64,000 bases of DNA from Clostridium sp. (lineage in GTDB: Bacteria; Bacillota; Clostridia; Lachnospirales; Lachnospiraceae), in assembly GCA_021770825.1 (NCBI GenBank), contig JAETQD010000018.1, positions 1 through 64,000 on the forward strand, written 5' to 3'. Shown one piece after another: positions 8,233 through 16,788 of this stretch. The notes under the pieces are model-generated. The model searched no databases and had not been told where the DNA came from. It saw only the letters and a program-made list of their open reading frames with translations. Every line of letters starts with the position of its first letter. Positions within the stretch are counted from its first letter, which is position 1. Both the position numbers and the translations under genes were made by a program.

Positions 8233-8955
8233 ATGACAGAGCGGGAAACTTTGAAAAAGTGGTTGGAAGAAAGTGACAATATTGTTTTTTTCGGCGGGGC
8301 GGGAGTCTCCACAGAGAGTAAAATTCCTGATTTCCGCAGCACGGACGGGCTTTATAACCAGCAATATGCCTATCCGCCGGAAACTATCCTGAGCCATACC
8401 TTCTATATGAGAAAGACGGAGGAGTTTTACAGGTTTTACCGGAATAAGATGCTGTTCCCCGATGCAGAGCCCAACCGGGCCCATAAGGCTCTGGCAAAGT
8501 TGGAGGAGATGGGAAAGCTTAAGGCTGTGGTGACGCAGAATATCGACGGCCTGCACCAGAAGGCGGGCAGCAAGGAGGTGCTGGAGCTCCATGGCTCTGT
8601 ACTTCGGAACTACTGCATGCGGTGCGGGAAGTTTTATGGACTGGATGTAGTGCTGAATTCTGAGGGCGTTCCCAAATGCCAGTGCGGAGGAACCATTAAG
8701 CCGGATGTGGTTCTTTACGAAGAGGGCTTAGACCAGCAGACCATACAGAAATCGGTGGCTTACATTGCCGGTGCAGATGTGCTGATTATCGGAGGAACCT
8801 CCCTTACGGTGTATCCCGCAGCAGGCCTCATTGATTATTACAGAGGAAAGAAGCTGGTATTGATCAATAAATCGGTGACGCCCATGGACAGCCGTGCAGA
8901 TCTTGTCATAAGCGGTCCCATCGGAGAGGTTTTGGGGGACGCTGTGGGCGTATAA
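8233..8955 (+). CDS. cobB: NAD-dependent protein deacylase, Sir2 family
   Basis: Sirtuins remove acyl groups from protein lysines, consuming NAD. All signatures are present in 240 residues: GAGVSTESKIPDFRS (NAD site, residues 20-34), QNIDGLHQKAG, ELHGSV with the catalytic His, and a zinc site formed by CMRC and the later CQC cysteines. The length is normal for bacterial class III/U sirtuins. It lies directly downstream of a GNAT acetyltransferase, suggesting a writer/eraser pair, which is inference. Confidence 0.95.
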   Translation: MTERETLKKWLEESDNIVFFGGAGVSTESKIPDFRSTDGLYNQQYAYPPETILSHTFYMRKTEEFYRFYRNKMLFPDAEPNRAHKALAKLEEMGKLKAVVTQNIDGLHQKAGSKEVLELHGSVLRNYCMRCGKFYGLDVVLNSEGVPKCQCGGTIKPDVVLYEEGLDQQTIQKSVAYIAGADVLIIGGTSLTVYPAAGLIDYYRGKKLVLINKSVTPMDSRADLVISGPIGEVLGDAVGV

Positions 8956-8990
8956 AAACAGGTGCTGGCAGACGGAAGGAGATGAGGCGG

Positions 8991-9980
8991 ATGTATCAGG
9001 CATCGGACCGCCGGTATGAGGAAATGGAATATAAGCGCTGCGGACGGAGCGGACTCTTGCTGCCGCGGCTGGCATTGGGGCTTTGGCAGAACTTTGGGCT
9101 GGAAAAGTCCATGGAGGAGCAGGAAGAAATCCTGTGCCATGCCTTTGATAAGGGCATCACCCACTTTGACCTGGCCAACAACTATGGCCATCCGGCACGG
9201 GGACTGGCAGAAGAAAATTTCGGCCGGGCCCTTAAGGACTGCCTGGGAGCGTACCGGGATGAACTGATTATCTCCACCAAAGCCGGATATGATATGTGGC
9301 CGGGCCCCTATGGCAACTGGGGATCGAGAAAATACCTGAGGGCAAGTCTGGACCAGAGCTTAAAACGGATGGGATTGGAATACGTGGACATTTTTTACCA
9401 TCACAGACCGGACCCCCAAACGCCTCTGGAAGAAACCATGGGCGCCTTAAGTGACATGGTACGGAGCGGAAAAGCTCTTTATGTGGGCCTGTCTAATTAT
9501 AAAGAAGAAGAAACCAGAAAAGCTGTGAAGCTTTTAAAGGAAAACGGGACACCGTGTCTGATTCACCAGCCCAGATACAATATGTTGGAACGGTGGGTGG
9601 AGGACGGCCTTCTTTCGGCTCTCGCAGAGAACGGAGTGGGCTGCATCTGCTTTTCGCCTCTGGCACAGGGAGCGCTGACGGACAAGTATCTGAGAGGAAT
9701 TCCTGCCGGTTCCAGGGCATCCAGAGCGGGAACCTCTGTGGCGGACCGGTATTTATCGGAAGGAAACAGGGAAAAGATTGAAAAGCTCAATGAAATCGCC
9801 AAGGAGCGGGGACAGAGTATGGCACAGATGGCTCTCACATGGATTCTCCGCAGACCGGAGGTAACAACGGTTTTAGTGGGCGCCAGCAGTAAGGTTCAGT
9901 TGGATAACAGTCTCCAGGCCCTGAAAGGTGAGGCTCTTACAGAAGAAGAACTGAAAAAAATTGATGATATCCTTAAGTGA
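8991..9980 (+). CDS. Aldo/keto reductase (YghZ/GpR-like)
   Basis: This is an NADPH-dependent aldo-keto reductase of the group including E. coli YghZ (L-glyceraldehyde-3-phosphate reductase). The tetrad can be followed: Asp and Tyr in FDLANNYG, Lys in ISTKAGYDM, His in YHHRPD. The motif GPYGNWGSRKYL is diagnostic of this subgroup. The start at 8991 has GGAAGGAG nine bases upstream, while the ATG at 8982 abuts that site. The stop overlaps the beginning of the next gene. Confidence 0.92.
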   Translation: MYQASDRRYEEMEYKRCGRSGLLLPRLALGLWQNFGLEKSMEEQEEILCHAFDKGITHFDLANNYGHPARGLAEENFGRALKDCLGAYRDELIISTKAGYDMWPGPYGNWGSRKYLRASLDQSLKRMGLEYVDIFYHHRPDPQTPLEETMGALSDMVRSGKALYVGLSNYKEEETRKAVKLLKENGTPCLIHQPRYNMLERWVEDGLLSALAENGVGCICFSPLAQGALTDKYLRGIPAGSRASRAGTSVADRYLSEGNREKIEKLNEIAKERGQSMAQMALTWILRRPEVTTVLVGASSKVQLDNSLQALKGEALTEEELKKIDDILK

Positions 9981-10003
9981 TGGAAGGAAACGGTGGCCAA
10001 GCG

Positions 10004-10201
10004 ATGGTATATGAAGTGGGAGATATTGTGAAACTGAAAAAGCCGCACCCCTGCGGGAGCCAGGAATGGGAAATTCTCCGTGTGGGAGCAGATTTCCGGC
10101 TCAAATGCATGGGATGCGGACATATGGTTATGGTGACCAGGCGGCTGGTGGAGAAAAACACCAGAGGCTTAAGAAAACCGGATGGAGGAAACGGTCAGTA
10201 A
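10004..10201 (+). CDS. DUF951 family small protein
   Basis: The 65-residue protein MVYEVGDIVKLKKPHPCGS... continues with EWEILRVGADFRLKCMGCGH, the defining pattern of the DUF951 family, common next to housekeeping genes in Firmicutes. Three Cys (PHPCGS, KCMGCG) may bind a metal. Function is unknown. Family members begin at VGDIV, supporting the ATG at 10004; an ATG at 9980 overlapping the stop of the preceding gene is also possible and would indicate translational coupling. Confidence 0.85.
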   Translation: MVYEVGDIVKLKKPHPCGSQEWEILRVGADFRLKCMGCGHMVMVTRRLVEKNTRGLRKPDGGNGQ

Positions 10202-10210
10202 CGCCCTCTC

Positions 10211-10723
10211 CTAACGGCATTCTAAATAAGTACAGATTTGAAGGACAGCATCTTCCGGGGTGCTGTCATTTTTTATGGAACAAGCTGCACAGCTTAAATA
10301 CTTCTCCAGACGCGCCCGGTAGGTGGCTTCCATCTCTTCTTTTGTATGGTTTTTATAAAGCGGCCGGTCCGGCTGTCTGGAAAGGCTTTCATAACAGTTT
10401 TCAAAGGACCTGTCGATGTAAAAAATAATGCTGTGGGCCAGGAGAAGGTCCGCATTGCGGGAAAAGGTCAGCATACCGCCTCCGGTGGAGATCACGGACG
10501 GGCCCAGGTTACACACCTGTTTTGCAATTTCATGTTCCATGTCCCGAAACAGAGCTTCGCCGCCTTTGGCAAAAATCTCCGGGATGGACATTTTGTAATG
10601 CTCTGTCAGGAGTTTGTCCGTATCATAAAAAGGAAGGGACAGCCTTTGGGCCAGCAGAGTGCCGACGGTGGTTTTTCCGCTGCTGGTGAAGCCGCATAAA
10701 ACGATGGGACAGCTAAGATTCAT
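10211..10723 (-). CDS. aroK: Shikimate kinase
   Basis: It phosphorylates shikimate at the 3-OH in aromatic amino acid synthesis. The 170-residue protein shows a Walker A GFTSSGKTT, the shikimate-binding DTDKLL, FRDMEHE, the GGG of STGGGML, and the lid Arg in RQPDRPLY. The order and length are normal. It lies 12 bases downstream of the CoA-transferase-like gene, so both are probably co-transcribed, an odd pairing. It converges with the DUF951 gene with 9 bases between the stop codons and no clear terminator. Confidence 0.93.
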   Translation of the reverse strand: MNLSCPIVLCGFTSSGKTTVGTLLAQRLSLPFYDTDKLLTEHYKMSIPEIFAKGGEALFRDMEHEIAKQVCNLGPSVISTGGGMLTFSRNADLLLAHSIIFYIDRSFENCYESLSRQPDRPLYKNHTKEEMEATYRARLEKYLSCAACSIKNDSTPEDAVLQICTYLECR

Positions 10724-10735
10724 GACAGATACCTC

Positions 10736-12058
10736 CTACCGGAATGTTTCTCTGGCGTACTGGGCCAGTTCTTCCCTGAAATCAGGGTGTGCAATGGCGA
10801 TCATGGCTTCCGCGCGCTCCCGAAGAGACAGGCCGGAAAGCTTCGCAACCCCGTATTCCGTCGCCACATACTGAATCATGCCGCGGGGGCCGGAAACTAC
10901 GCTGCCGCCGGGAATGAAGGGGACAATGTTGGATTTTAAGGTACCGTCCTTGTTTTTGCGGGCGGAATTCAGGCAGATGAAGCCCTTTCCTCCCGGAGAG
11001 CGGAAGGCACCTTCCAGGAAATCAAGCTGTCCTCCGGTTCCGGAAAGCTGCCGCCTGCCGCCGGATTCTGCATTCTCCTGTCCCATGAGGTCAAGCTCAA
11101 CGCCGCCGTTGATGCTGATTACATTTTTCATACTGCCAATCCGCTCGGGAGAGTGAACGTAGTCTACGTCGGCCGGATGGAAAAGCTGCGGCTCCTCACA
11201 GAGCCAGTCGTACAATTCCTGGGAGCCCATGGCCAGGTTCCAGGTGGAGTAGCCGGTATCAATCTCTTTTCTCTTATTGGTCAGCTTTCCGGCCCGGTAG
11301 AGGAAAAGGAAGGCATCGCTGATGGTTCCGGTGTGGCAGCCCAGGTCTTTTAAATCGGACTCGGCCAGCATTTTTGCAACTGTAAACGGTACACCGCCCA
11401 CGCCAAGGGAAAGAACCGCGCCGTCAGGAATTTCCCTTACCACATGTTTTGCAATGGCTTCATCGACGGGGGAGGGATCCTTGTAGGTGCGAAGCGGCAG
11501 CGGCTCATGCTCACCCTCTACAATATAATCGGCTTCGGAGAGATGGACCCGGTGGGAGCCATTGAGTCCCTGGAGTTTTGGAAGATGTTCGTTGATTTCA
11601 AACACGACAGTCCGGGCATGTTCAAAAATGGTTCGCCAGGCATAGTTTGAAATTCCAAGACCGCAGTAGCCGTTGTCATCGGGAAGGGACACGGGAACAA
11701 AGGCCACGTCAACCCGGATGTGACTTCGGTAAAGCTCCGGAAGATACCGCAGAATCATGGGGATAAACTGGCAGAGTCCGCGGCTCTGGAGCTTCCGCTC
11801 ATAATCACCGATATGCCAGCTATAATAGGAAAAGGTTTCCTGCATGGGATCACATTCCACCACTTCAATCCGGGGGCGTATTACCAGGCCGCCGCGGATT
11901 TTTACATCCTTCAATTCATCTTTCCGTCCGGCCAGGGCCTTGTCCATCAGCTCCGGAAAGCCTGCACCGAATCCATAATCCACCCAGTCTCCGGAGCGGA
12001 CTGCCTTGGCAGCGGCAACTTCCGGTGTCACAAATTTGTTTCTATAATCATGAGACAT
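10736..12058 (-). CDS. Acetyl-CoA hydrolase/transferase family protein, active-site Glu absent
   Basis: The 440-residue protein aligns along its length with butyryl-CoA:acetate and 4-hydroxybutyrate CoA-transferases: SGDWVDYGF, DVKIRGGLV, LGVGGVPFTVAKML, ENAESGG, and SGTGGQLDFLEGAF. In those enzymes the sequence H-(T/S)-E-M-x-(S/V)-D carries the catalytic Glu that forms the glutamyl-CoA intermediate. Here the same place reads HTGTISD (codons near 11325-11345), so Glu is Gly. It may not be a standard CoA-transferase. The start at 12058 follows AGGAGG; an upstream in-frame ATG at 12118 would lie in the promoter. Confidence 0.85.
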   Translation of the reverse strand: MSHDYRNKFVTPEVAAAKAVRSGDWVDYGFGAGFPELMDKALAGRKDELKDVKIRGGLVIRPRIEVVECDPMQETFSYYSWHIGDYERKLQSRGLCQFIPMILRYLPELYRSHIRVDVAFVPVSLPDDNGYCGLGISNYAWRTIFEHARTVVFEINEHLPKLQGLNGSHRVHLSEADYIVEGEHEPLPLRTYKDPSPVDEAIAKHVVREIPDGAVLSLGVGGVPFTVAKMLAESDLKDLGCHTGTISDAFLFLYRAGKLTNKRKEIDTGYSTWNLAMGSQELYDWLCEEPQLFHPADVDYVHSPERIGSMKNVISINGGVELDLMGQENAESGGRRQLSGTGGQLDFLEGAFRSPGGKGFICLNSARKNKDGTLKSNIVPFIPGGSVVSGPRGMIQYVATEYGVAKLSGLSLRERAEAMIAIAHPDFREELAQYARETFR

Positions 12059-12079
12059 AGATGTAACCTCCTGTATTTG

Positions 12080-12118
12080 TACTGGTTCCAGTATAACGGA
12101 AATCGCCTGGAAATACAA
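12080..12118 (-). promoter_or_regulatory. Promoter and palindrome of the CoA-transferase-like gene
   Basis: On the minus strand TTGTAT (12113-12118) and TATACT (12090-12095) are 17 bases apart. A palindrome TACTGG-TT-CCAGTA (12080-12093) overlaps the -10 box and could be a repressor site; this last point is inference. Confidence 0.7.
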
Positions 12119-12152
12119 TCCTGGGCCGGAAAAAGAAAAAACCTGTTAATTT

Positions 12153-12176
12153 GCCGCATAAAAGCATTAATGCGGC
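12153..12176. promoter_or_regulatory. Inverted repeat upstream of the tct operon
   Basis: GCCGCAT and ATGCGGC form a perfect 7-base inverted repeat with a 10-base gap, 11 bases upstream of the tctC -35 box. No T-run follows on the plus strand. It is a plausible activator or repressor site in this divergent region. Confidence 0.4.
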
Positions 12177-12187
12177 GAAGCTTTTTG

Positions 12188-12216
12188 TTGAATCTTTCAT
12201 AATGGTGTGGTATAAT
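12188..12216 (+). promoter_or_regulatory. Promoter of the tctCBA operon
   Basis: TTGAAT (12188-12193) and TATAAT (12211-12216) are spaced by 17 bases, about 60 bases upstream of the tctC start. Confidence 0.8.
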
Positions 12217-12274
12217 CTCCCCGTTGGTAAGAAAAATCCAATCCACAAATACAAAACAAGGGAGAGAAACGAAA

Positions 12275-13417
12275 ATGAAGAGAGTTCTTGCACTGGGCAT
12301 GGCCGCAGTAATGTGCCTGTCCGCAACCGCATGCAGCGTCTCCACAGAATCCAAAACTGAGACAACTGCAGCCACCACAGCCGCTGAAACAACGGCAGAA
12401 GAAACCACCGCAGCAGAAACAGCAGAAGAGACCACAGCCGCCGAGGCTGAAAGTGACCTGGTTGCAACTGCCAACTACCCCACCAAGCCGATGACCATGA
12501 TTATTCCTTACGGCGCTGGCGGAACCACAGATGTTTGGGGAAGAAAGCTTGCAGCACTGCTTGAAAAATATTTAGGTCAGCCCATCACTGTTACCAATCA
12601 GGGCGGTGCATCCGGTTCCATCGGAAGCCAGTTCGTAAAGGAGCAGCCCTCTGACGGCTACACACTGCTTGTATGTGCAGAAACCATGGGTACATACCGC
12701 ACCATGAATATCTGTGACCTGGGATATGATGATTTCACTGTAATTTCCCCGCTGGTAGGCGATCCGAAGGTACTGGTTGTAGGTAAGGATTCCAAGTACA
12801 ATACTCTGGAAGAACTGCTGGAAGACATCAAAGCCAACCCCGGCAAAGTTACCATGTCCCATTCCGGTCCTGGAGGAAGCGGACATAACCAGGGTCTTGT
12901 TTTAAAAGAGCTTGGCTATGATGTGGCCATGACAAGCTTTGACTCCGGTAACGATGCGCTGCTTGGCGTAATCGGCGGACAGGTTGATTTCACAAACCCG
13001 AACATCTCCACTCTTGGCGGATACATTGAGAGCGGCGACGTAAAGCCTCTGGCTGTCTTCTCCAGTGAGAGAATGGAAGCTTACCCGGATATCCCGGCCT
13101 TCACAGAGACAGTTCCGGAATCTGAAAAATATTTAAATATTCCCTATACCCTGTTAAGCTTTGTTGTAAACAACGATACTCCTCAGGAAGCAGTGGATGT
13201 ATTAAAGGCTGCCTCCCAGAAAGTATTTGCTGATCCGGAATGGACAGAGTTCGTGAAGATAAACGCTGCTGATCCGGTATTTGAGAAGTACACAGACGAT
13301 GCATCTGTACAGGCTTTCTACGACAACTGGAAATCCGTAATCTGCTGGCTGCAGTATGAGAACGGCGTTGCAGAAAAGAGTCCGGAAGAGTTCGGAATCG
13401 AAAAGCTTGGAGAATAA
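12275..13417 (+). CDS. tctC: Tripartite tricarboxylate transporter substrate-binding lipoprotein (TctC/Bug)
   Basis: This is the extracytoplasmic binding protein of a TTT-family carrier, which captures carboxylates such as citrate. The N-terminus is a lipoprotein signal ending in LSATAC, so it is anchored by Cys on the outer face of the membrane. A 35-residue linker made almost only of Thr, Ala and Glu follows, then the Bug fold: PMTMIIPYGAGGTTDVWGRKLA, ITVTNQGGASG, VTMSHSGPGGSGHNQ. The start at 12275 follows GGGAGAG and gives a proper signal peptide. tctB and tctA follow directly. The ligand cannot be read from sequence. Confidence 0.93.
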   Translation: MKRVLALGMAAVMCLSATACSVSTESKTETTAATTAAETTAEETTAAETAEETTAAEAESDLVATANYPTKPMTMIIPYGAGGTTDVWGRKLAALLEKYLGQPITVTNQGGASGSIGSQFVKEQPSDGYTLLVCAETMGTYRTMNICDLGYDDFTVISPLVGDPKVLVVGKDSKYNTLEELLEDIKANPGKVTMSHSGPGGSGHNQGLVLKELGYDVAMTSFDSGNDALLGVIGGQVDFTNPNISTLGGYIESGDVKPLAVFSSERMEAYPDIPAFTETVPESEKYLNIPYTLLSFVVNNDTPQEAVDVLKAASQKVFADPEWTEFVKINAADPVFEKYTDDASVQAFYDNWKSVICWLQYENGVAEKSPEEFGIEKLGE

Positions 13418-13420
13418 ACC

Positions 13421-13945
13421 ATGAAAAATAAGATGAATTCACTTATTATTGAAGGAATTGTCTTTTGCGGGAGCGGCCTTGGGCTGCTCTCGTATTCTCT
13501 TTCATCCTATGCTAAGGCTTTTAACAAGAGCTGGGCACAGTCCCCGTATCTTTTTCCGTTGATCGTGGCAATTGCCATGATTGGCCTTTCCCTCTGGGTG
13601 ATCGGTGAAGGAGTCCTGGAATTAAAAAAGCAGACCGCCCGGGAGACGGCTGCAGAAAAAAAGAAAGAATCCGGTGAAAAACTCCGCTGGGTTGTGATGG
13701 CGTTAATTCTCTGCGGCCTCTATTACCTGGCACTGGCATATTTCAAATTCCCCTATGTTACCATTGGAATTCTGTCCTTCAGCTACATGTTTTCAACATT
13801 TGAAGTGGTAACACTGGTGTTTCTGGCGGCCATGATGGCCTTTATGGGTGTGAGAAAACCAGCCATTCTGGTGTTTGTCCCCCTGGGAACTACCATATTT
13901 TTAAGTATTGCATTCCGCACATTGCTTCATGTGCTGCTGCCATAG
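13421..13945 (+). CDS. tctB: Tripartite tricarboxylate transporter small membrane subunit TctB
   Basis: The 174-residue protein is hydrophobic with four likely membrane segments (around residues 8-28, 40-62, 88-108 and 115-165 in two hairpins). Its position between tctC and tctA and its length are typical of the TctB subunit, which is poorly conserved in sequence. It begins 3 bases after the tctC stop. The central charged stretch KKQTARETAAEKKKESGEK is the predicted cytoplasmic loop. Confidence 0.9.
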   Translation: MKNKMNSLIIEGIVFCGSGLGLLSYSLSSYAKAFNKSWAQSPYLFPLIVAIAMIGLSLWVIGEGVLELKKQTARETAAEKKKESGEKLRWVVMALILCGLYYLALAYFKFPYVTIGILSFSYMFSTFEVVTLVFLAAMMAFMGVRKPAILVFVPLGTTIFLSIAFRTLLHVLLP

Positions 13946-13960
13946 GGAGGGGGAAGGAAA

Positions 13961-15457
13961 ATGGCTGAAATGTTATCAATTATGGATGCAAGATTTGTCA
14001 TGATGGTCCTTCTCGGTTCTGTGGCAGGTCTGTTTGTAGGCGCCATTCCGGGCCTTTCCGTATCCATGGCGACTGCGCTTCTTGTTTCCATCACCTATAC
14101 ATGGGAACATTCCGATGCCCTTGCAATGATTATGGGCGTCTATGTGGTTGGAGTATTCTCAGGAGCGGTTTCCGCAATCCTGATTAATATTCCGGGAGCT
14201 CCGTCCTCTGTGGTGACAACCCTTGACGGATATCCCATGTCAAAAAAGGGCCAGTCCTACAAAGCCCTTTATACGGCAACCATCTATTCCTTTACAGGAA
14301 GTTTATTTGGACTGATCGCTTTATGGCTTCTAGCAACACCTGTGTCCAGAGTGGCCTTAAAGTTTACAAAGATGGATTATTTCCTGCTGGCGTTCTTCGG
14401 ACTTGCAACTGTTGGCTCTGTCAGCACAAAGAATTATGCAAAAGGCTTAATCAGCGTGGCCATCGGCCTTATTATCAGCATGATCGGACTGGATCCCTTG
14501 ATGGGAACCAGAAGACTTACCTTCGGCATCCAGAATCTGACCGGCGGAGTCAGCACGGTTCCGGCTCTGGTAGGATTTTTCGGATTTGCAGAGGTGCTCT
14601 CTGTTATTTATAATATGAAGCAGGAGCAAAATGTGCTGGCTATGGAAAAAACGAAGGTCAGCCTGAAGGAAGTCTTAAAGCACTGGAAATTATCCCTGTA
14701 TACATCTACCATCGGTATGCTGGTGGGAGCCCTTCCGGGAGCCGGAGGTCCGGTGGCATCCTTTATTGCCTATAATGAGGCAAAGAGACTTGTAAAGAAT
14801 CCCGAAGTACCCTTTGGAGAAGGCGCTGTGGAGGGAATCATGGCCAGTGAGTCCTCCAACAACGCGTGTATCGGCGGGGCACTGATCCCCATGCTGACTT
14901 TGGCGGTTCCCGGTGATGCGGTTACGGCCATTATTCTGTCCGTGTTCTACGTTCATGGTTTACAGCCGGGACCTTTGTTCATCCGGCAGAATCCGGAGTC
15001 CTTCCACGCCATTGTGGCGGCAGGCTTCATCGCATGTTTTGCCCTGCTGTTTCTGGGGCTTTTGGTGGCACCGAGAATCTGCAAGGTGATTACCATTCCG
15101 AAGAACATCATGATTCCGGTGGTTACAAGCCTCTGTGTCATTGGCTCCTTTGCATGCAACAACCGTTTATTCGATGTGGGGCTGATGTTTGTATTCGGTA
15201 TCATGGGATTTTTGATGCGCCGGTTTGATTATCCGGTGGCACCGTTAATTTTGGCCATGGTGCTTGGAAAGATGATGGATTCCAACTTCCGCCAGGCCGT
15301 GTCGCTGGCCTCCTCTTCGGAGAATCCGTTCCTGGCCATGTTCGGTCACCCCATTACCATCGTACTGACCATTTGTACGCTGGGAGTACTTCTTGGAAAT
15401 ATTCCGTGGACGAAGAAATATATGGATATGGTTTTGGGAAAAGTTAAGAGAAAATAA
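13961..15457 (+). CDS. tctA: Tripartite tricarboxylate transporter large permease TctA
   Basis: TctA is the 12-helix transport subunit, driven by an ion gradient. The 498-residue sequence has the family signatures GLFVGAIPGLSVSMATALL near the N-terminus and the related repeat GMLVGALPGAGGPVASFIAYNEAKR near residue 260, as well as GAVEGIMASESSNNACIGGALIPML. It follows tctB after a GGAGGGGGAAGG ribosome site, and completes the operon, which ends at a hairpin at 15505. Confidence 0.95.
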   Translation: MAEMLSIMDARFVMMVLLGSVAGLFVGAIPGLSVSMATALLVSITYTWEHSDALAMIMGVYVVGVFSGAVSAILINIPGAPSSVVTTLDGYPMSKKGQSYKALYTATIYSFTGSLFGLIALWLLATPVSRVALKFTKMDYFLLAFFGLATVGSVSTKNYAKGLISVAIGLIISMIGLDPLMGTRRLTFGIQNLTGGVSTVPALVGFFGFAEVLSVIYNMKQEQNVLAMEKTKVSLKEVLKHWKLSLYTSTIGMLVGALPGAGGPVASFIAYNEAKRLVKNPEVPFGEGAVEGIMASESSNNACIGGALIPMLTLAVPGDAVTAIILSVFYVHGLQPGPLFIRQNPESFHAIVAAGFIACFALLFLGLLVAPRICKVITIPKNIMIPVVTSLCVIGSFACNNRLFDVGLMFVFGIMGFLMRRFDYPVAPLILAMVLGKMMDSNFRQAVSLASSSENPFLAMFGHPITIVLTICTLGVLLGNIPWTKKYMDMVLGKVKRK

Positions 15458-15504
15458 AGAACCGGATTTCATGAGAGTTCCGGAGTAAAATCAATGGAAA
15501 AAGT

Positions 15505-15547
15505 GCAGGAAATGCGGGCAGAAAGTGCTTGCAATTCCTGCATTTTT
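15505..15547 (+). terminator. Terminator of the tct operon
   Basis: GCAGGAA-A-TGC pairs with GCA-A-TTCCTGC and is followed by ATTTTTC. The 3' arm overlaps the -35 box of the rpsF promoter, so the two operons are packed without spare sequence. Confidence 0.7.
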
Positions 15548-15557
15548 CTGTTATGAT
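15529..15557 (+). promoter_or_regulatory. Promoter of rpsF-ssb-rpsR
   Basis: TTGCAA (15529-15534) and TATGAT (15552-15557) are 17 bases apart. Confidence 0.75.
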
Positions 15558-15585
15558 TAATAACTGTGACATATTAAATTCCTTG

Positions 15586-15608
15586 CTCCTGTTACTGAAA
15601 AACGGGGG
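15586..15608 (+). promoter_or_regulatory. Hairpin in the rpsF leader
   Basis: In RNA, CUCCUGUU can pair with AACGGGGG (8 pairs, three of them G-U) around a seven-base loop, in the roughly 70-base leader before rpsF. S6:S18 autoregulation through rpsF leaders is known in several bacteria, but I could not match the described CCG-bulge motif with certainty. Confidence 0.4.
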
Positions 15609-15636
15609 CCAGAGACCACAAGGAGGTTAAAAAACT

Positions 15637-15924
15637 ATGAACAAATACGAATTAGCAGTTGTTCTTAGCGCAAAACTTGAGGATGATGAGAGAACAGCCG
15701 CTCTCGAAAAGGTTAAGGGTTATATCACCCGTTTCGGCGGCACTGTTACAGACGTGGATGAGTGGGGCAAGAAGAGACTTGCTTATGAAATCCAGAAGAT
15801 GAAAGAGGGATTCTACTACTTCGTTCACTTTGAAGGTGACTCCAACTGCCCCAATGAGGTTGAAGCTCATATCCGCATTATGGAGCCGGTTATCCGTTAT
15901 CTTTGCGTAAGACAGGACGCTTAA
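15637..15924 (+). CDS. rpsF: 30S ribosomal protein S6
   Basis: S6 binds S18 on the platform of the 30S subunit. The 95-residue sequence begins MNKYELAVVLSAKLEDDER and contains the conserved VDEWGKKRLAYEIQKMKEGFYYFVHFEGD. An AGGAGG ribosome site lies at the usual distance. The order rpsF-ssb-rpsR is the standard bacterial operon. Confidence 0.98.
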   Translation: MNKYELAVVLSAKLEDDERTAALEKVKGYITRFGGTVTDVDEWGKKRLAYEIQKMKEGFYYFVHFEGDSNCPNEVEAHIRIMEPVIRYLCVRQDA

Positions 15925-15942
15925 TAAAGAAAGTGTGATTAT

Positions 15943-16437
15943 ATGAATAAAGTTATCCTTATGGGCAGATTAACCAGAGACCCGGAAGTACGCTATTCCC
16001 AGGGCGAGCGCTCCATGGCAATCGCAAGATATACTCTTGCCGTTGACCGGAGAGGCAGAAGAAGCCAGGACGGCGATCAGGGTCAGACCGCAGATTTCAT
16101 CAACATCGTAGCATTTGACCGTGCCGGAGAGTTTGCGGAGAAATATTTCCGCCAGGGCATGCGGGTACTGGTTTCCGGAAGAATCCAGACCGGCAGCTAT
16201 GTAAATAAGGATGGCCAGAAGGTCTATACAACAGATGTAATTGTAGAGGACCAGGAGTTTGCCGACAGCAAGAACCAGAGCGGCGATAACAGCGGCTTTG
16301 GAGGCAGCAGCTATGGCGGAGGAAATAACCGCGGAAGCTACCAGCAGGGGACAAGACCTGCTCCGTCCAGTGCAATCGGCGACGGTTTTATGAATATTCC
16401 TGATGGAGTCGAGGACGAAGGACTTCCATTCAACTAA
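15943..16437 (+). CDS. ssb: Single-stranded DNA-binding protein
   Basis: SSB coats single-stranded DNA in replication and repair. The OB-fold spans about residues 1-107 (MNKVILMGRLTRDPEVRYS, TADFINIVAFDRAGEFAEKYFRQG). A Gly/Ser/Asn-rich flexible tail follows, and the end DGVEDEGLPFN is the acidic tip that recruits partner enzymes. It has 164 residues and lies between rpsF and rpsR with an 18-base gap to each side or close to it. Confidence 0.98.
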   Translation: MNKVILMGRLTRDPEVRYSQGERSMAIARYTLAVDRRGRRSQDGDQGQTADFINIVAFDRAGEFAEKYFRQGMRVLVSGRIQTGSYVNKDGQKVYTTDVIVEDQEFADSKNQSGDNSGFGGSSYGGGNNRGSYQQGTRPAPSSAIGDGFMNIPDGVEDEGLPFN

Positions 16438-16459
16438 ATTTTACAGGAGGTAATGTAAA

Positions 16460-16726
16460 ATGGCATTCAATAAAGGTGATAAGTCCGATTCTTCCAGAGT
16501 AAGAAGAGGCGGCATGCATAGAAGAAAAAAAGTTTGCGTATTCTGCGGCGATAAGAACGGCGAGATCGATTACAAGGACGTAAACAAGTTAAAGAGATAC
16601 GTGTCTGAGAGAGGAAAAATCCTTCCCAGAAGAATCACAGGAAACTGTGCAAAGCATCAGAGAGCTTTAACAGTAGCGATCAAGAGAGCAAGACATATCG
16701 CTCTTATGCCCTACACCTGCGAATAA
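16460..16726 (+). CDS. rpsR: 30S ribosomal protein S18
   Basis: S18 forms a heterodimer with S6. The 88-residue protein has the conserved core [34 protein letters not shown]. Cysteines in CVFCGDK together with NCAKHQ suggest the zinc-binding (C+) form of S18. AGGAGG precedes the start. Confidence 0.98.
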   Translation: MAFNKGDKSDSSRVRRGGMHRRKKVCVFCGDKNGEIDYKDVNKLKRYVSERGKILPRRITGNCAKHQRALTVAIKRARHIALMPYTCE

Positions 16727-16744
16727 TTCAATCCGATTAAATAT

Positions 16745-16777
16745 CCCCCGGAAAGTTTTTAGCTTCCGGGGGTTTTT
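16745..16777 (+). terminator. Terminator after rpsR
   Basis: CCCCCGGAA pairs with TTCCGGGGG, followed by TTTTT. Confidence 0.92.
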
Positions 16778-16788
16778 CGGCGTGATCT

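Noticed and set aside
10201-10211. Terminator between the converging DUF951 and aroK genes
   Set aside because: Only 9 bases separate the stops and no convincing hairpin with T-run is present.
12153-12176. Terminator upstream of tctC
   Set aside because: The inverted repeat is not followed by a T-run and no plus-strand gene precedes it; a regulatory site is more likely.
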